Position numbers and translations under genes: made by a program. The notes beneath the pieces are model-generated. The model did no database searches and was not told the DNA's origin. It worked only from the letters and a program-made list of their open reading frames with translations. Source: Trichococcus patagoniensis (lineage in GTDB: Bacteria; Bacillota; Bacilli; Lactobacillales; Aerococcaceae). Taken from it: a stretch of DNA of 38,689 bases. Below are positions 24,495 to 32,249 of this stretch, in pieces (positions within the stretch are counted from its first letter, which is position 1; each line of letters starts with the position of its first letter). The stretch is taken from NCBI RefSeq assembly GCF_003051085.1, contig NZ_QAOM01000024.1, positions 1 to 38,689 on the forward strand, read 5' to 3'.

Positions 24495-25390
24495 CTTTGC
24501 GGCTCTTTTCTGCAGACCGCCTTGCGGACACAGGAGATGTTCTCCATGATTCTTCTTGTTGCGTCGGGCTTGTTCATCGTGTAGATGTGGACGCCATCCA
24601 CTCCGGAAGAAAGCAAATCGATAATCTGATCGACTGCGTAGGCGATGCCGGCTTCCTGCAGCGATGCCGGATCGTGTTCGTATCTTTCGAGTATCCGCAG
24701 GAATTTCGGCGGCAGATTGCAGCCGGAAATTTCCTGGATCCGTTTCACCTGTTTGATGTTCAGGACCGGCAAGATACCCGCGATGACCGGCTGTTCGATG
24801 CCGACCAGATCCAATTTCTCCTTGAACTGATAGAAAAGATCATTGTCGTAGAAAAGCTGCGTGATCATGAAATCGGCGCCGTGGTCCATCTTCTTTTTCA
24901 GATTTTTCAGGTCATCCACTTTGTTTATGGAATCGACATGCCCTTCCGGATAGCAGGCCGCTCCGATCGAAAAATCACCTGCTGCTTTGATGTCGTCGAT
25001 GAGTTCGGAAGCATAACGGTATTCCGGTTTCCAGTTCTTGTCCGCCAACTTTTCCTGCGGGATGTCCCCGCGCAAAGCCAGGATGTTTTCGATGCCGCTG
25101 TCCTTGATTGATGCCAGGGTCCGTTTCATGCCCTCTTTTGTGGAGGTGCAGCCGGTCAAATGGGCAATCGATTCGATGCCGAAATCCTTTTTGATGCGCG
25201 ATGCGATTTCGACCGTGTTGCTTTGGGCTGTCCCGCCAGCACCGTACGTCACGGAAATGAAATCGGGATGCAGGCCCTTCAATTCGGTCAAGGTGTCGAA
25301 CACCGTCTCAAGGGAGTAGCTGCTTTTCGGCGGAAAAATTTCAAACGAGACGGTCGGTTCCCCTTTTTCGAGCATATCTCTAATCTTCAT
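24491..25390 (-). CDS. metF: Methylenetetrahydrofolate reductase
   Basis: MetF reduces 5,10-methylene-THF to 5-methyl-THF with FAD. The 299-residue protein has the N-terminal motif SFEIFPPKS, FISVTYGAGGTAQSNT, AHLTGCTSTKEG, ALRGDIP, GAACYPEGH and ADFMITQLFYDNDLFYQF. The C-terminal tail contains a CVRKAVCRKEPQR segment. ATG 25390 is chosen because AAGGAGG is 8 bases upstream; an in-frame ATG two codons earlier is too close. It is first in the operon with the MetH reactivation protein and metH, so it supplies the methyl donor to its neighbour. Confidence 0.97.
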   Translation of the reverse strand: MKIRDMLEKGEPTVSFEIFPPKSSYSLETVFDTLTELKGLHPDFISVTYGAGGTAQSNTVEIASRIKKDFGIESIAHLTGCTSTKEGMKRTLASIKDSGIENILALRGDIPQEKLADKNWKPEYRYASELIDDIKAAGDFSIGAACYPEGHVDSINKVDDLKNLKKKMDHGADFMITQLFYDNDLFYQFKEKLDLVGIEQPVIAGILPVLNIKQVKRIQEISGCNLPPKFLRILERYEHDPASLQEAGIAYAVDQIIDLLSSGVDGVHIYTMNKPDATRRIMENISCVRKAVCRKEPQR

Positions 25391-25448
25391 AATCATGTCC
25401 TCCTTCAATTTGTTCAAAGTGGCAATTTTTTAAGCGCACTTACTTTGT

Positions 25449-25454
25449 GTATAA
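25449..25454 (-). promoter_or_regulatory. Possible -10 element of the metF operon
   Basis: TTATAC on the minus strand lies about 60 bases before the metF start. No clear -35 is present, as expected for an activator-dependent promoter. Confidence 0.4.
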
Positions 25455-25470
25455 TTGATCATGCCAGTTG

Positions 25471-25492
25471 ATGACTTCCCGCAAGAAGTCAT
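25471..25492. promoter_or_regulatory. Perfect 8+8 palindrome near the metF promoter
   Basis: ATGACTTC and GAAGTCAT are separated by CCGCAA. It has no U-tract and lies at about -40 from the likely start of transcription, so it is more like an operator than a terminator for the LysR gene. The binding protein is unknown. Confidence 0.45.
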
Positions 25493-25554
25493 TTATTTAC
25501 AATAGTATGCCATGGAATGAAGATATAGAGTAACACTAAAAAAATATATTTAGC

Positions 25555-25571
25555 TATAGTAAAAAACTATA
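25555..25571. promoter_or_regulatory. MET-box-like operator
   Basis: TATAGT, five A residues and ACTATA form a 17-bp palindrome. This is very close to the MetR/MtaR-type MET-box described in Lactobacillales (TATAGTTnnnAACTATA). It sits 165 bases upstream of metF and just past the stop of the LysR-type gene, the likely binder. Confidence 0.65.
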
Positions 25572-25591
25572 CCAACAATAGACAGAACCTG

Positions 25592-26503
25592 TTAATTTCC
25601 ATAGGTCCGGATCACTGCCTTCAGCTCCTTGATATAGGCGGCTGCCTGCCGGCTGATCCCCGCCTTCTTGTTTGCGATCCAACCGATCACCATCCGGTCC
25701 TCGACATCCAATGGAACCGAAACGATATCTGTGCCGTTCAACTCTTCACTAAGCACGCCGGTGGAGATGGTGTAGCCATCCAAGCCGATCACCAAGTTGA
25801 ACAAAGTCGCGCGGTCGCTGACCAGGATGCTTTTTTTATGGAAGACGGTGCTGAGGATCTCTTCCGAAAAATAGAAAGAATTATGCTCACCCTGTTCGAA
25901 CGACAAATAAGGGTAATCCTCGAGATCCGCCAAGGTAACGCTTTTTTTTGCCGCCAACGGATTGCGGACGCTGACAAAGATGTGCGGTTCCGCCTCAAAC
26001 AAAGGATGGAACTCCAATTGGCTCTCCTTCAGGATTTTTTCGAGCGCATTGCGGTTGAACGAATCCAGATAGAGGATGCCGATTTCACTCTGGAAACTTT
26101 TGACGTCCTCGATGATTTCATGGGTGCGCGTCTCGCGCAAGGTGAACTTGTATTCATCGGCTCCGCTCTTTTTGATCATGTTGACGAACGCACTGACGGC
26201 GAACGCGTAATGTTGGGTCGAAATGGAACACAACTGCTTGGCCGGTTTCTTGTCGAGATAGCGCTGTTCCAGCAATTCCGCTTGCTCGATCACCTGTTGG
26301 GCATACTTCAGGAATTCGCTGCCTTCTGCTGTCAGCGTGATGCCTTTGGCGGTCCGGATGAACAGCTCCAAGCCGATTTCTTCCTCAAGGTCCTTGATGG
26401 CATTAGATAGACTCGGTTGTGAAATGAAGCATTTTTTTGCGGCTTCATTGATCGATTTGTATTGGGCGACAGCCAGCATATATCTTAGCTGTTTTAAGGT
26501 CAT
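25592..26503 (-). CDS. LysR-type regulator, probable methionine regulator
   Basis: This 303-residue transcription factor has an N-terminal winged helix-turn-helix (MTLKQLRYMLAVAQYKSI...KKCFISQPSLSNAIKDLEEEIG, 1-60), a linker helix and a two-lobed effector domain. It lies upstream of metF with a MET-box between, so control of methionine synthesis with homocysteine or O-acetylhomoserine as effector is the best guess, inferred from position and box only. GAGGGGC is 8 bases before the ATG. Close relatives include the CysB/CmbR-like sulfur regulators. The preceding 162-base gap has a small GACCGC/GCGGTC hairpin and no gene. Confidence 0.88.
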   Translation of the reverse strand: MTLKQLRYMLAVAQYKSINEAAKKCFISQPSLSNAIKDLEEEIGLELFIRTAKGITLTAEGSEFLKYAQQVIEQAELLEQRYLDKKPAKQLCSISTQHYAFAVSAFVNMIKKSGADEYKFTLRETRTHEIIEDVKSFQSEIGILYLDSFNRNALEKILKESQLEFHPLFEAEPHIFVSVRNPLAAKKSVTLADLEDYPYLSFEQGEHNSFYFSEEILSTVFHKKSILVSDRATLFNLVIGLDGYTISTGVLSEELNGTDIVSVPLDVEDRMVIGWIANKKAGISRQAAAYIKELKAVIRTYGN

Positions 26504-26610
26504 ATTTTTTTGCCCCTCCTCTCGTGGTTTTGACCGCCGAAGCGGTCATGTGTTTTGGCTTTTTTGCTTCTGAATCGATTATACCAGACTGAGGTTCAAC
26601 GGAGAATTAA

Positions 26611-26660
26611 AACAAAAAAAGACCGGAGCGGCAGCATTTCCATATGCTTCCGCTCCGATC
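26611..26660 (-). terminator. Terminator after the small hypothetical gene
   Basis: A near-perfect 15-bp stem (26621-26635 with 26646-26660; arms GACCGGAGCGGCAGC and GCTTCCGCTCCGATC) is followed on the minus strand by TTTTTTTGTT. It lies directly past the stop at 26666. Confidence 0.85.
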
Positions 26661-26665
26661 CGTTG

Positions 26666-26920
26666 CTATTTTTTCCGGCTGACTTTTTCTTCTATCGTGC
26701 GTTCGAAGCTTTCTTTGTTGTCCAGCACCGCGATAGGCGCGTATTCCGGCCACGCCTCTTCCAAGGCTTCCGCGGAGTCCCCGCTCAGGAGGAGCACCTC
26801 GATTTTCCGGCCGAAACGTTGCTCCAATTCTTCCGAATAGCCCATAATGGATGGCACCGCATCGATTGCAATCGCCGCACTGCCGTTCTTTTTGAATGTC
26901 CTTGCCACTACGAATTTCAT
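26666..26920 (-). CDS. Small conserved protein of unknown function (DUF6718-like)
   Basis: This 84-residue acidic and hydrophobic protein has predicted alternating strands and helices (KFVVARTFKKNGSAAIAID, a helix around YSEELEQRFGRK, IEVLLLSG, EYAPIAVLDNKESF) and a basic tail. It recalls the DUF6718-type pattern of a KNGS motif near the N-terminus and a YAP motif later. That resemblance is from memory and weak. GAGGTG lies 5 bases before the ATG and a TATAAT box lies about 25 bases upstream. Function is unknown. Confidence 0.7.
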   Translation of the reverse strand: MKFVVARTFKKNGSAAIAIDAVPSIMGYSEELEQRFGRKIEVLLLSGDSAEALEEAWPEYAPIAVLDNKESFERTIEEKVSRKK

Positions 26921-27020
26921 GCATTCACCTCAGGGTCCATTATATCAAAAAGAGCGCGTTCTTGGTAAAAGAAAATGACGCGTTCGCATTCCCATTCCAG
27001 TTTCTGCCCCGCTGATCCGG

Positions 27021-28226
27021 CTACAGATCCAATTCGGTCTGCTCGCTTGCCGTTTCAGGCGAAGCACGATGATGGGCCATCACCAGCGATCCCAGTCCTG
27101 CCATTACGATCAGCAAGGAACTCAGGAAGCCTATGAACGGTGGCATCTGCAACAGACCCAAGATGATCAAACCCAACAACACCAGCCAGATGCCTTTATG
27201 CAGCTCGGGCCATTTGAAGCGTTTCGCCAACCACTGTCCGATGAAGACCGCAACAATGATCCGCGACAGATACAAAGCGATCGGATAAACGACGCCAAGG
27301 ATGAGCGCAATCGGGATCCCGATAACGGTGACCATCGCCAAGATGATCATCGGCGGCACAACCAACAATGTCAGCAGACCGACACCCAACGTCTTCAGCG
27401 GCTGTTCAGCCAAGGGGCGGACTGTGTTTTGCCAGAAAGCGGGGCGCCAGATCCGGATAAGGAACCAGATCAACAGGGCGCTCGCTAAGCTCCAGAGGAA
27501 CCAGACAAATTTCATGAACGGCCTGCGGGTTTCCCGCACCGCAGTTGTTCCCCTATCCATTGTTTCGTAAAATTCCCAATCGGTGTCTCCGGCGATTGTT
27601 GCGCCAGTGCCGATGTTAGCTTCATTTTCACCCTTGTAGCTGAGGTCGCCGGCTATGTTCGCGCCGTCCTGGATTTTCAGGCTGTCCGTTTGAAGATTGG
27701 CGTCCCCGCCGATCTGTCCACTGAGCACAATTTCGGCTCCTCCTCCGAAGAGGTTGCGTTGGACCATCCCCTCCTGCAGGATGGTTGCGCCTGCCGCGAA
27801 GAGATCCCTTCCAACAGAAGCATCCTGTCCGATGGAGATATTCTGACCGGCAAAGAAGACATCGCTTTCCGACTGGCCATCAAAGATGAGTGCTTGCCCC
27901 GCTCCATAAATATTGCCGGTTACCGTCCCGTTGATGGTAATCGATTGGGCCGCCACAAAAAGATCGCCATTGATGTTGCCGTTGATCCGGACATCCTGCC
28001 CGGACACAAATGTCGTTCCTTCCACATTTCCATCGATTTTCACCACATTACCCGCAAAGAAACCCGGTCCTTCAATCGTTTCACCGGCAGCCAAATGATC
28101 CAGATTTTCCGCATTCATGGTCGTGGCCGAAGCAACGCCCGAAAACCCCAATAAAATCGTCAAAAATAACAAGTTGATACTCCAGAAAATGCCTTTCCAC
28201 CAAACCGTTTTTTCAACCCTTTTCAT
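27021..28226 (-). CDS. Exported bactofilin-like polymer-forming membrane protein
   Basis: This 401-residue protein has a signal-anchor segment (about 13-35), then about 170 residues of short repeats with V/I-x-I-x-G-x-V/I spacing (VVKIDGNVEGTTFVSGQDVRINGNINGDLFVAAQSITINGTV...). The repeats are typical of bactofilin-type right-handed beta helices. A WxxWFLIRIW transmembrane region follows, then three to four further hydrophobic helices. It resembles the polymer-forming cytoskeletal/YhbE family with membrane tails. The likely role is an envelope or cell-shape scaffold, inferred only. ATG 28226 follows AAGGA by 6 bases. It lies 34 bases after a VOC gene and may be its operon partner. Confidence 0.8.
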   Translation of the reverse strand: MKRVEKTVWWKGIFWSINLLFLTILLGFSGVASATTMNAENLDHLAAGETIEGPGFFAGNVVKIDGNVEGTTFVSGQDVRINGNINGDLFVAAQSITINGTVTGNIYGAGQALIFDGQSESDVFFAGQNISIGQDASVGRDLFAAGATILQEGMVQRNLFGGGAEIVLSGQIGGDANLQTDSLKIQDGANIAGDLSYKGENEANIGTGATIAGDTDWEFYETMDRGTTAVRETRRPFMKFVWFLWSLASALLIWFLIRIWRPAFWQNTVRPLAEQPLKTLGVGLLTLLVVPPMIILAMVTVIGIPIALILGVVYPIALYLSRIIVAVFIGQWLAKRFKWPELHKGIWLVLLGLIILGLLQMPPFIGFLSSLLIVMAGLGSLVMAHHRASPETASEQTELDL

Positions 28227-28260
28227 CTTGCATCCTTCTTTCATGCAAAAAAACCAGTGA

Positions 28261-29145
28261 CTAAGCTTCGAAAACTCTTTTCAGTTCCGCAAGATCCAAT
28301 TTTTTCATTTTCAGAGTCGCCTCTGTGACGCGTGCCAATTTTTCAGGATCCGCTGTCTGCATCATCTCGTTCATGTCAGTTGGAACAATCTGCCAAGATA
28401 CCCCGTATTTATCCTTCAGCCATCCGCAGTTCTCCGCTTCCGGTACATAAGACAGTTCTTCCCAATAGTAATCGATTTCTTCCTGCGTTTCGCAATTGAC
28501 GATGAAAGAGAAGGCTTCATTGAATTCAAAATCATGAGCCTGGGCGCTGTCCATGGCTGCGAACATTTGGCCTTCCAGTTGGAACGAAGCAAACTTGATC
28601 GTCCCTGGCGCATCCGGCTCCTCACCCACTCCGTAGTAATCCATTCCATCGATTGAAGTGTCGGAAAATACCGCTTCATAGAAAAGGATGGCCTCCTCTG
28701 CTTTGCCGCACTGTTTTTTTGTGAACAGCAGCGTCGGAGTCAATTTCTGCTCTATCTCCCGCTCGCCGACGTGCATGACCTGCCAAGACAGGCCGTAGCG
28801 GTCTTGCGTCCAACCATACTTTTTGCTGAAGGGATAAGTGTCCAACGGCATGCGCACCGCGCCGCCATCCGAAAGTTTTTCCCAAAGGAAATCGACTTCC
28901 TTCATCGATGCGCAATCGATCCGGATAGAAATGGACGGATTGAGGCGAAAATACGGTCCTGCCGAGATCGCCATGAAATCCTGCCCGGCCAACGTCATAG
29001 AGACAATATCGGCCGTTCCATATGGTGGTGGATTGTGGATTTGGCTGACGCTCGTGATTTTGGAATTATCGAACAGTGAGGTATAGCATGCGGCGGCTTC
29101 TGCAGCCTGCGTATCAAACCAAAAATGCGGAACAATTTTATTCAT
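28261..29145 (-). CDS. VOC-superfamily protein with two PhnB-like domains
   Basis: This 294-residue protein is a tandem of two PhnB/3-demethylubiquinone-methyltransferase-like glyoxalase folds: MNKIVPHFWFDTQAAEAAACYTSLF (1-125) and the second half starting LTPTLLFTKKQCGKAEEAILFYEAVF (135-265). The shared motif KYGWTQDRYGLSWQV / GWLKDKYGVSWQI is diagnostic. The metal or ligand and reaction are unknown; these genes are often annotated only as VOC family. AGGGGG precedes the ATG. The domain duplication is usual for the family. Confidence 0.85.
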   Translation of the reverse strand: MNKIVPHFWFDTQAAEAAACYTSLFDNSKITSVSQIHNPPPYGTADIVSMTLAGQDFMAISAGPYFRLNPSISIRIDCASMKEVDFLWEKLSDGGAVRMPLDTYPFSKKYGWTQDRYGLSWQVMHVGEREIEQKLTPTLLFTKKQCGKAEEAILFYEAVFSDTSIDGMDYYGVGEEPDAPGTIKFASFQLEGQMFAAMDSAQAHDFEFNEAFSFIVNCETQEEIDYYWEELSYVPEAENCGWLKDKYGVSWQIVPTDMNEMMQTADPEKLARVTEATLKMKKLDLAELKRVFEA

Positions 29146-29198
29146 ATATAAAATCCCCCTTGATCTTTTTCATACCGACCCCGACAGTGCAAATGGAC

Positions 29199-29262
29199 AA
29201 AAAAACAGCGGCTGCACCGCCCCGCCGAAGTCGTTCTTCGGCGCGATTGGTGCTCTCCACTG
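29199..29262 (-). terminator. Terminator of the Nudix gene
   Basis: CGCCGAAG (29223-29230) and CTTCGGCG (29236-29243) form the core stem, flanked by further CACC/GGTG pairing. On the minus strand a TTTTTTTG run follows after a short CAGCCGCTG. It lies 50 bases past the stop of the Nudix gene. Confidence 0.7.
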
Positions 29263-29312
29263 TCATTATGCCACTTTTCGTTGCCGATAGAAAATGAGAA
29301 CCATCGCAGCGG

Positions 29313-29873
29313 CTATTGTATCCTGTTCAATTTATCGTTCAGTTTGGCGTAAATGCCCATCATGTAAGGTTCGCTGCACTTAGCGAGCGCCTCATCCAAC
29401 CCCATCCAGGCGACGCCGCTGTTCTCATCCGGTTTGACGCTCGTCTGTTGCGTCTCATCCGCTTCCAGCAGGTAGGTCAGATTCAGGTGCACATGTGTCC
29501 CCACGCGTTTGCCGTTTTTGACGTGCCCGTCCACACTCAATATTTCGAGCGAAAAGAGTTCCTGCGATATCGGTTTTACCTGCTCGATGCCTGTCTCTTC
29601 CTTCGTTTCCCGGATTGCCGTTGCCAGAAAATCCTCTTCACCATCCATATGGCCGCCAATCCAAGACCAGGACCGGTAGATGTTGTGGTAGACCATCAGC
29701 ACCTTGGTCCGGTCGCGATTGACGACCCAACTCGAAGCGGTGAAATGGGCGAATTCATTCTCGCGCCTGAACAGACCATCGAACTGATCCAGATACCGAA
29801 GCATCAGCTCACGATCCTTTTCTTCCTGCTCATTGAAGGGAGAATAGTCCGCAAGCATTTGTCTGATTCCCAT
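29313..29873 (-). CDS. Nudix hydrolase
   Basis: This 186-residue protein carries an intact Nudix box, GHMDGEEDFLATAIRETKEETGI, around residue 75-97, which binds Mg2+ and hydrolyses nucleoside diphosphates linked to another group. The preceding WSWIGGHMDGEED and the C-terminal WMGLDEALAKCSEPYM are typical of the family. The substrate cannot be assigned. AAGGAAGG lies 5 bases before the ATG. It is downstream of an unknown gene and a TtcA-like gene in the same orientation, with 30-50 base gaps, so these three are probably co-transcribed. Confidence 0.88.
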   Translation of the reverse strand: MGIRQMLADYSPFNEQEEKDRELMLRYLDQFDGLFRRENEFAHFTASSWVVNRDRTKVLMVYHNIYRSWSWIGGHMDGEEDFLATAIRETKEETGIEQVKPISQELFSLEILSVDGHVKNGKRVGTHVHLNLTYLLEADETQQTSVKPDENSGVAWMGLDEALAKCSEPYMMGIYAKLNDKLNRIQ

Positions 29874-29903
29874 GCCAGCCTTCCTTTCGCCTGCGTTTGG
29901 CGG

Positions 29904-30368
29904 TTAATTGGTTCGCGAGAAGCCTTCATCATTCAGATAACCGACAGCCGCATCACGGGTCTTGAAGATCCCTTCCATTTGACCGTTCTTCAAAGCAACC
30001 GACCACATCGGATTATCGTAGATCAGTAACAGAACTTCTCCGGACGAATCCACCCATTTTTCCGAGTAGCCTTCCTCATAGCCATCTTCGGTTTTTTTCA
30101 GAAAGGAAATCGCCTTTTCCAAAAGGAAACGGATCGTGCCTTCGTCGCTTTCCAATACGGAAATATAGCCTTTCTCCGTCTCTTCTTTCGGCAGGTAGCC
30201 TGCATAAATGAAGGCATTGCCGTTTGGATGCATGAAGCGGACAGCGATTTTGTGGTCCACCGCACTCGCATTGAAATGATAATTGATCCGGTTCATCGAG
30301 ACCGGAACAGCCGTCAGTTCTTTATAATCATCAAATATCGCTTTTTTTTCTTCGAATGACAAGGTCAT
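29904..30368 (-). CDS. Unknown conserved-looking protein
   Basis: This 154-residue protein is not recognised. It appears soluble and mixed alpha/beta, with segments NRINYHFNASAVDHKIAVRFMHPNGNAFIYAGYLP, a mid helix (EGTIRFLLEKAISFLKK) and a WSVALKNGQMEGIFKTRDAAV end. No signal or membrane segment is visible. ATG 30368 is chosen because GGGAG lies 9 bases upstream; a TTG at 30377 sits right on it. Its place between TtcA-like and Nudix genes suggests a linked but unknown role. Confidence 0.75.
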   Translation of the reverse strand: MTLSFEEKKAIFDDYKELTAVPVSMNRINYHFNASAVDHKIAVRFMHPNGNAFIYAGYLPKEETEKGYISVLESDEGTIRFLLEKAISFLKKTEDGYEEGYSEKWVDSSGEVLLLIYDNPMWSVALKNGQMEGIFKTRDAAVGYLNDEGFSRTN

Positions 30369-30417
30369 TTCTTTCAACTCCCTAATAATGTTCTCCGATT
30401 TTTCGCGGAGGTTCGAC

Positions 30418-31281
30418 TCATTCTACCATATCTTGCTGCGGCCTTTCAGCCCCATCCGCGTATTTTTCCAGAAAATGATGTCTTCCGTCCCGATCTCGGC
30501 TAGAAATGATTTTTTCGAGGTTGACGCTCTGCACACTCTGGAAGATATTTGCATCGATAAGCGGACTCGTTTCGCGCAGTTGCCCGATCAACGCCTTCAT
30601 CTCTTTGCGCTTGAAACCTCCCAGATCGCTCGGCTGGTTATCGTACATTTCCGTGAAACGGCAGGCGCACTGGAGGAATGTCAGCTGATGATAGTCCTTC
30701 CAGGCGATGATATCCGCTTCCTTCACTTGGTAGAGCGGCCTGATGAGTTCCATCCCTTCGAAATTCCGGCTGTGCAGCTTCGGCATCATCGTCTCGATGG
30801 TCCCGCCGTAGAACATATTCATCAGGATCGTCTCGATGACGTCATCGAAATGATGTCCCAAAGCGATCTTGTTGCAGCCGAGCTCCTGAGCTTTTTGGTA
30901 CAGGTTGCCCCTGCGCATGCGCGCGCAAAGATAACAGGGGGACGAGTCCACATTCTCAACGACATCAAAAATGGAGGACTCAAAAACGGTCAGAGGGATA
31001 GCCATCATTGCGGCATTATCCAAAATCTGTTGCTGATTCTGTTCACTGTATCCCGGATTCATCGCCAAAAAGACCAGCTCGAACCGGAGCGGACCATGCC
31101 GTTGCAGTTCCTGCATCAGTTTTGCCATCAACATGGAATCCTTCCCGCCGGAGATGCAGACGGCTATCTTGTCGCCGTTTGCGATCAGGTCATATTCCTG
31201 GATCGCTTTGATGAAGGGCCGCCATAAGGGTTTTCGGTATTTTTTGATGAGGCTTCTTTCGATTTGATCGCATTTTTCCAT
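30418..31281 (-). CDS. ttcA: TtcA-like tRNA 2-thiocytidine synthetase family protein
   Basis: This 287-residue ATP-dependent PP-loop protein has the SGGKDSM motif (44-50), CYLCARMRRGNLY (the CxxC of the 4Fe-4S site) and ALGHHFDDVIET. A third cysteine (QCACR) lies later. TtcA inserts sulfur at C32 of tRNA. The family is best known from Proteobacteria; the fit is good but the third Cys context differs from E. coli, so a close PP-loop thiolase is an alternative. A weak ribosome site (GAAAGGAAA) precedes the ATG. The gene lies beside a family A repeat and the pab operon. Confidence 0.78.
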   Translation of the reverse strand: MEKCDQIERSLIKKYRKPLWRPFIKAIQEYDLIANGDKIAVCISGGKDSMLMAKLMQELQRHGPLRFELVFLAMNPGYSEQNQQQILDNAAMMAIPLTVFESSIFDVVENVDSSPCYLCARMRRGNLYQKAQELGCNKIALGHHFDDVIETILMNMFYGGTIETMMPKLHSRNFEGMELIRPLYQVKEADIIAWKDYHQLTFLQCACRFTEMYDNQPSDLGGFKRKEMKALIGQLRETSPLIDANIFQSVQSVNLEKIISSRDRDGRHHFLEKYADGAERPQQDMVE

Positions 31282-31327
31282 CTAATCGGGTTTCCTTTCT
31301 TGTGGGGTGTCCGTTTTTTTCCGTGTG

Positions 31328-31464
31328 CTCCGGCGAACGGAGGCTTCGCCGGAGTTCAGCCAACAATTTGCTGGCGTTCTCCGATGACGGCAGCTTCATC
31401 GGAGTTGCAGCCGAAAGTTACCGGTGTGCTCCGGCGAGCGTCAGTCTCGCCGGAGCTGGGGCAC
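31328..31464. repeat. Dispersed palindromic repeat, family A, copy 3
   Basis: The element has three hairpin modules: CTCCGGCGAA/TTCGCCGGAG, TCTCCGATGA/TCATCGGAG and CTCCGGCGAG/CTCGCCGGAG. It closely matches the element at 2011-2146, with the shared AGTTACCGGTGTGCTCC linker. Its last part overlaps the end of pabC: the codons for the final seven residues and the stop lie inside the repeat. Confidence 0.85.
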
Positions 31465-32247
31465 CACTTGATATTCGCCGAGGTCGAAACTATTATCCTC
31501 CAGAAGACTAACCGGCATGATATCCATAAGGGCATTAGTGACGAATACTTCATCCGCCCTATAAAGCTCATCAAGGTCGTACGCTCCTTCACGGACGGGG
31601 ATCCGAAGGTCAGCGCAGCGCTGAATCACCCGCGCTCTTGCCGTCCCTTCCAGGATGCCGCACTCCAACGACGGGGTGTATACGACTCCTTCCTTCACCC
31701 AGAAAACATTCGAAACGCACCCTTCGGCGACCTTATCATGCGTATTCAAAAAGATGGCATCATCAAAGCCTCTCCTCGTTGCCGCTTCTTTTTCCAGGAT
31801 GTTTTCCGTATAGTTCATGCTTTTGATGTTGACGATTTTGGAGAATTCGTTCCTTCTCGCATCGGCCAGGCACACTTTCAAGCCTGTCCCATATTCTTCT
31901 TTATAGATTTTCGTTCCTGTCAGGATGAGGATGTCCGCATCCTTCTGCGGCTGTTTTTTCGGGGCCGGTTTGCTGCAGACGATCTTGACGAAACCTTCGG
32001 AGACGCCATTCAGCTCCAGCAATTTTTCGATGATCGGCTGGAGCTCGGTTTCTTGATAGGGGCAAATCATCCGCAGAACGGACAGCGCACGGATCATGCG
32101 CGCGTAATGTTGGTCCAGAAACAGCGCATGTTTTCCGGAAACGCGGATCGTCTCGAAAACCCCGAATCCGTACATGAAACCCGGGGACAGCGGACTGATC
32201 AGCGCTGAATCTTCCTCAAGATAGGCATCATTCAAAAATACTTGCAT
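31441..32247 (-). CDS. pabC: Aminodeoxychorismate lyase (class IV aminotransferase)
   Basis: PabC releases pyruvate from aminodeoxychorismate to form p-aminobenzoate. The 268-residue protein has the class IV fold with FGVFETIRV, the PLP Lys in IVNIKSMNYTENIL, and EGCVSNVFWVKEGVVYTP. Branched-chain or D-amino acid aminotransferases share these motifs, but position after pabA and pabB makes PabC the better call. ATG 32247 is favoured over ATG 32253 because GGAAGGGG is about 7 bases upstream; the latter overlaps the pabB stop. The 3' end is formed by the family A repeat. Confidence 0.88.
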   Translation of the reverse strand: MQVFLNDAYLEEDSALISPLSPGFMYGFGVFETIRVSGKHALFLDQHYARMIRALSVLRMICPYQETELQPIIEKLLELNGVSEGFVKIVCSKPAPKKQPQKDADILILTGTKIYKEEYGTGLKVCLADARRNEFSKIVNIKSMNYTENILEKEAATRRGFDDAIFLNTHDKVAEGCVSNVFWVKEGVVYTPSLECGILEGTARARVIQRCADLRIPVREGAYDLDELYRADEVFVTNALMDIMPVSLLEDNSFDLGEYQVVPQLRRD

Positions 32248-32249
32248 TT

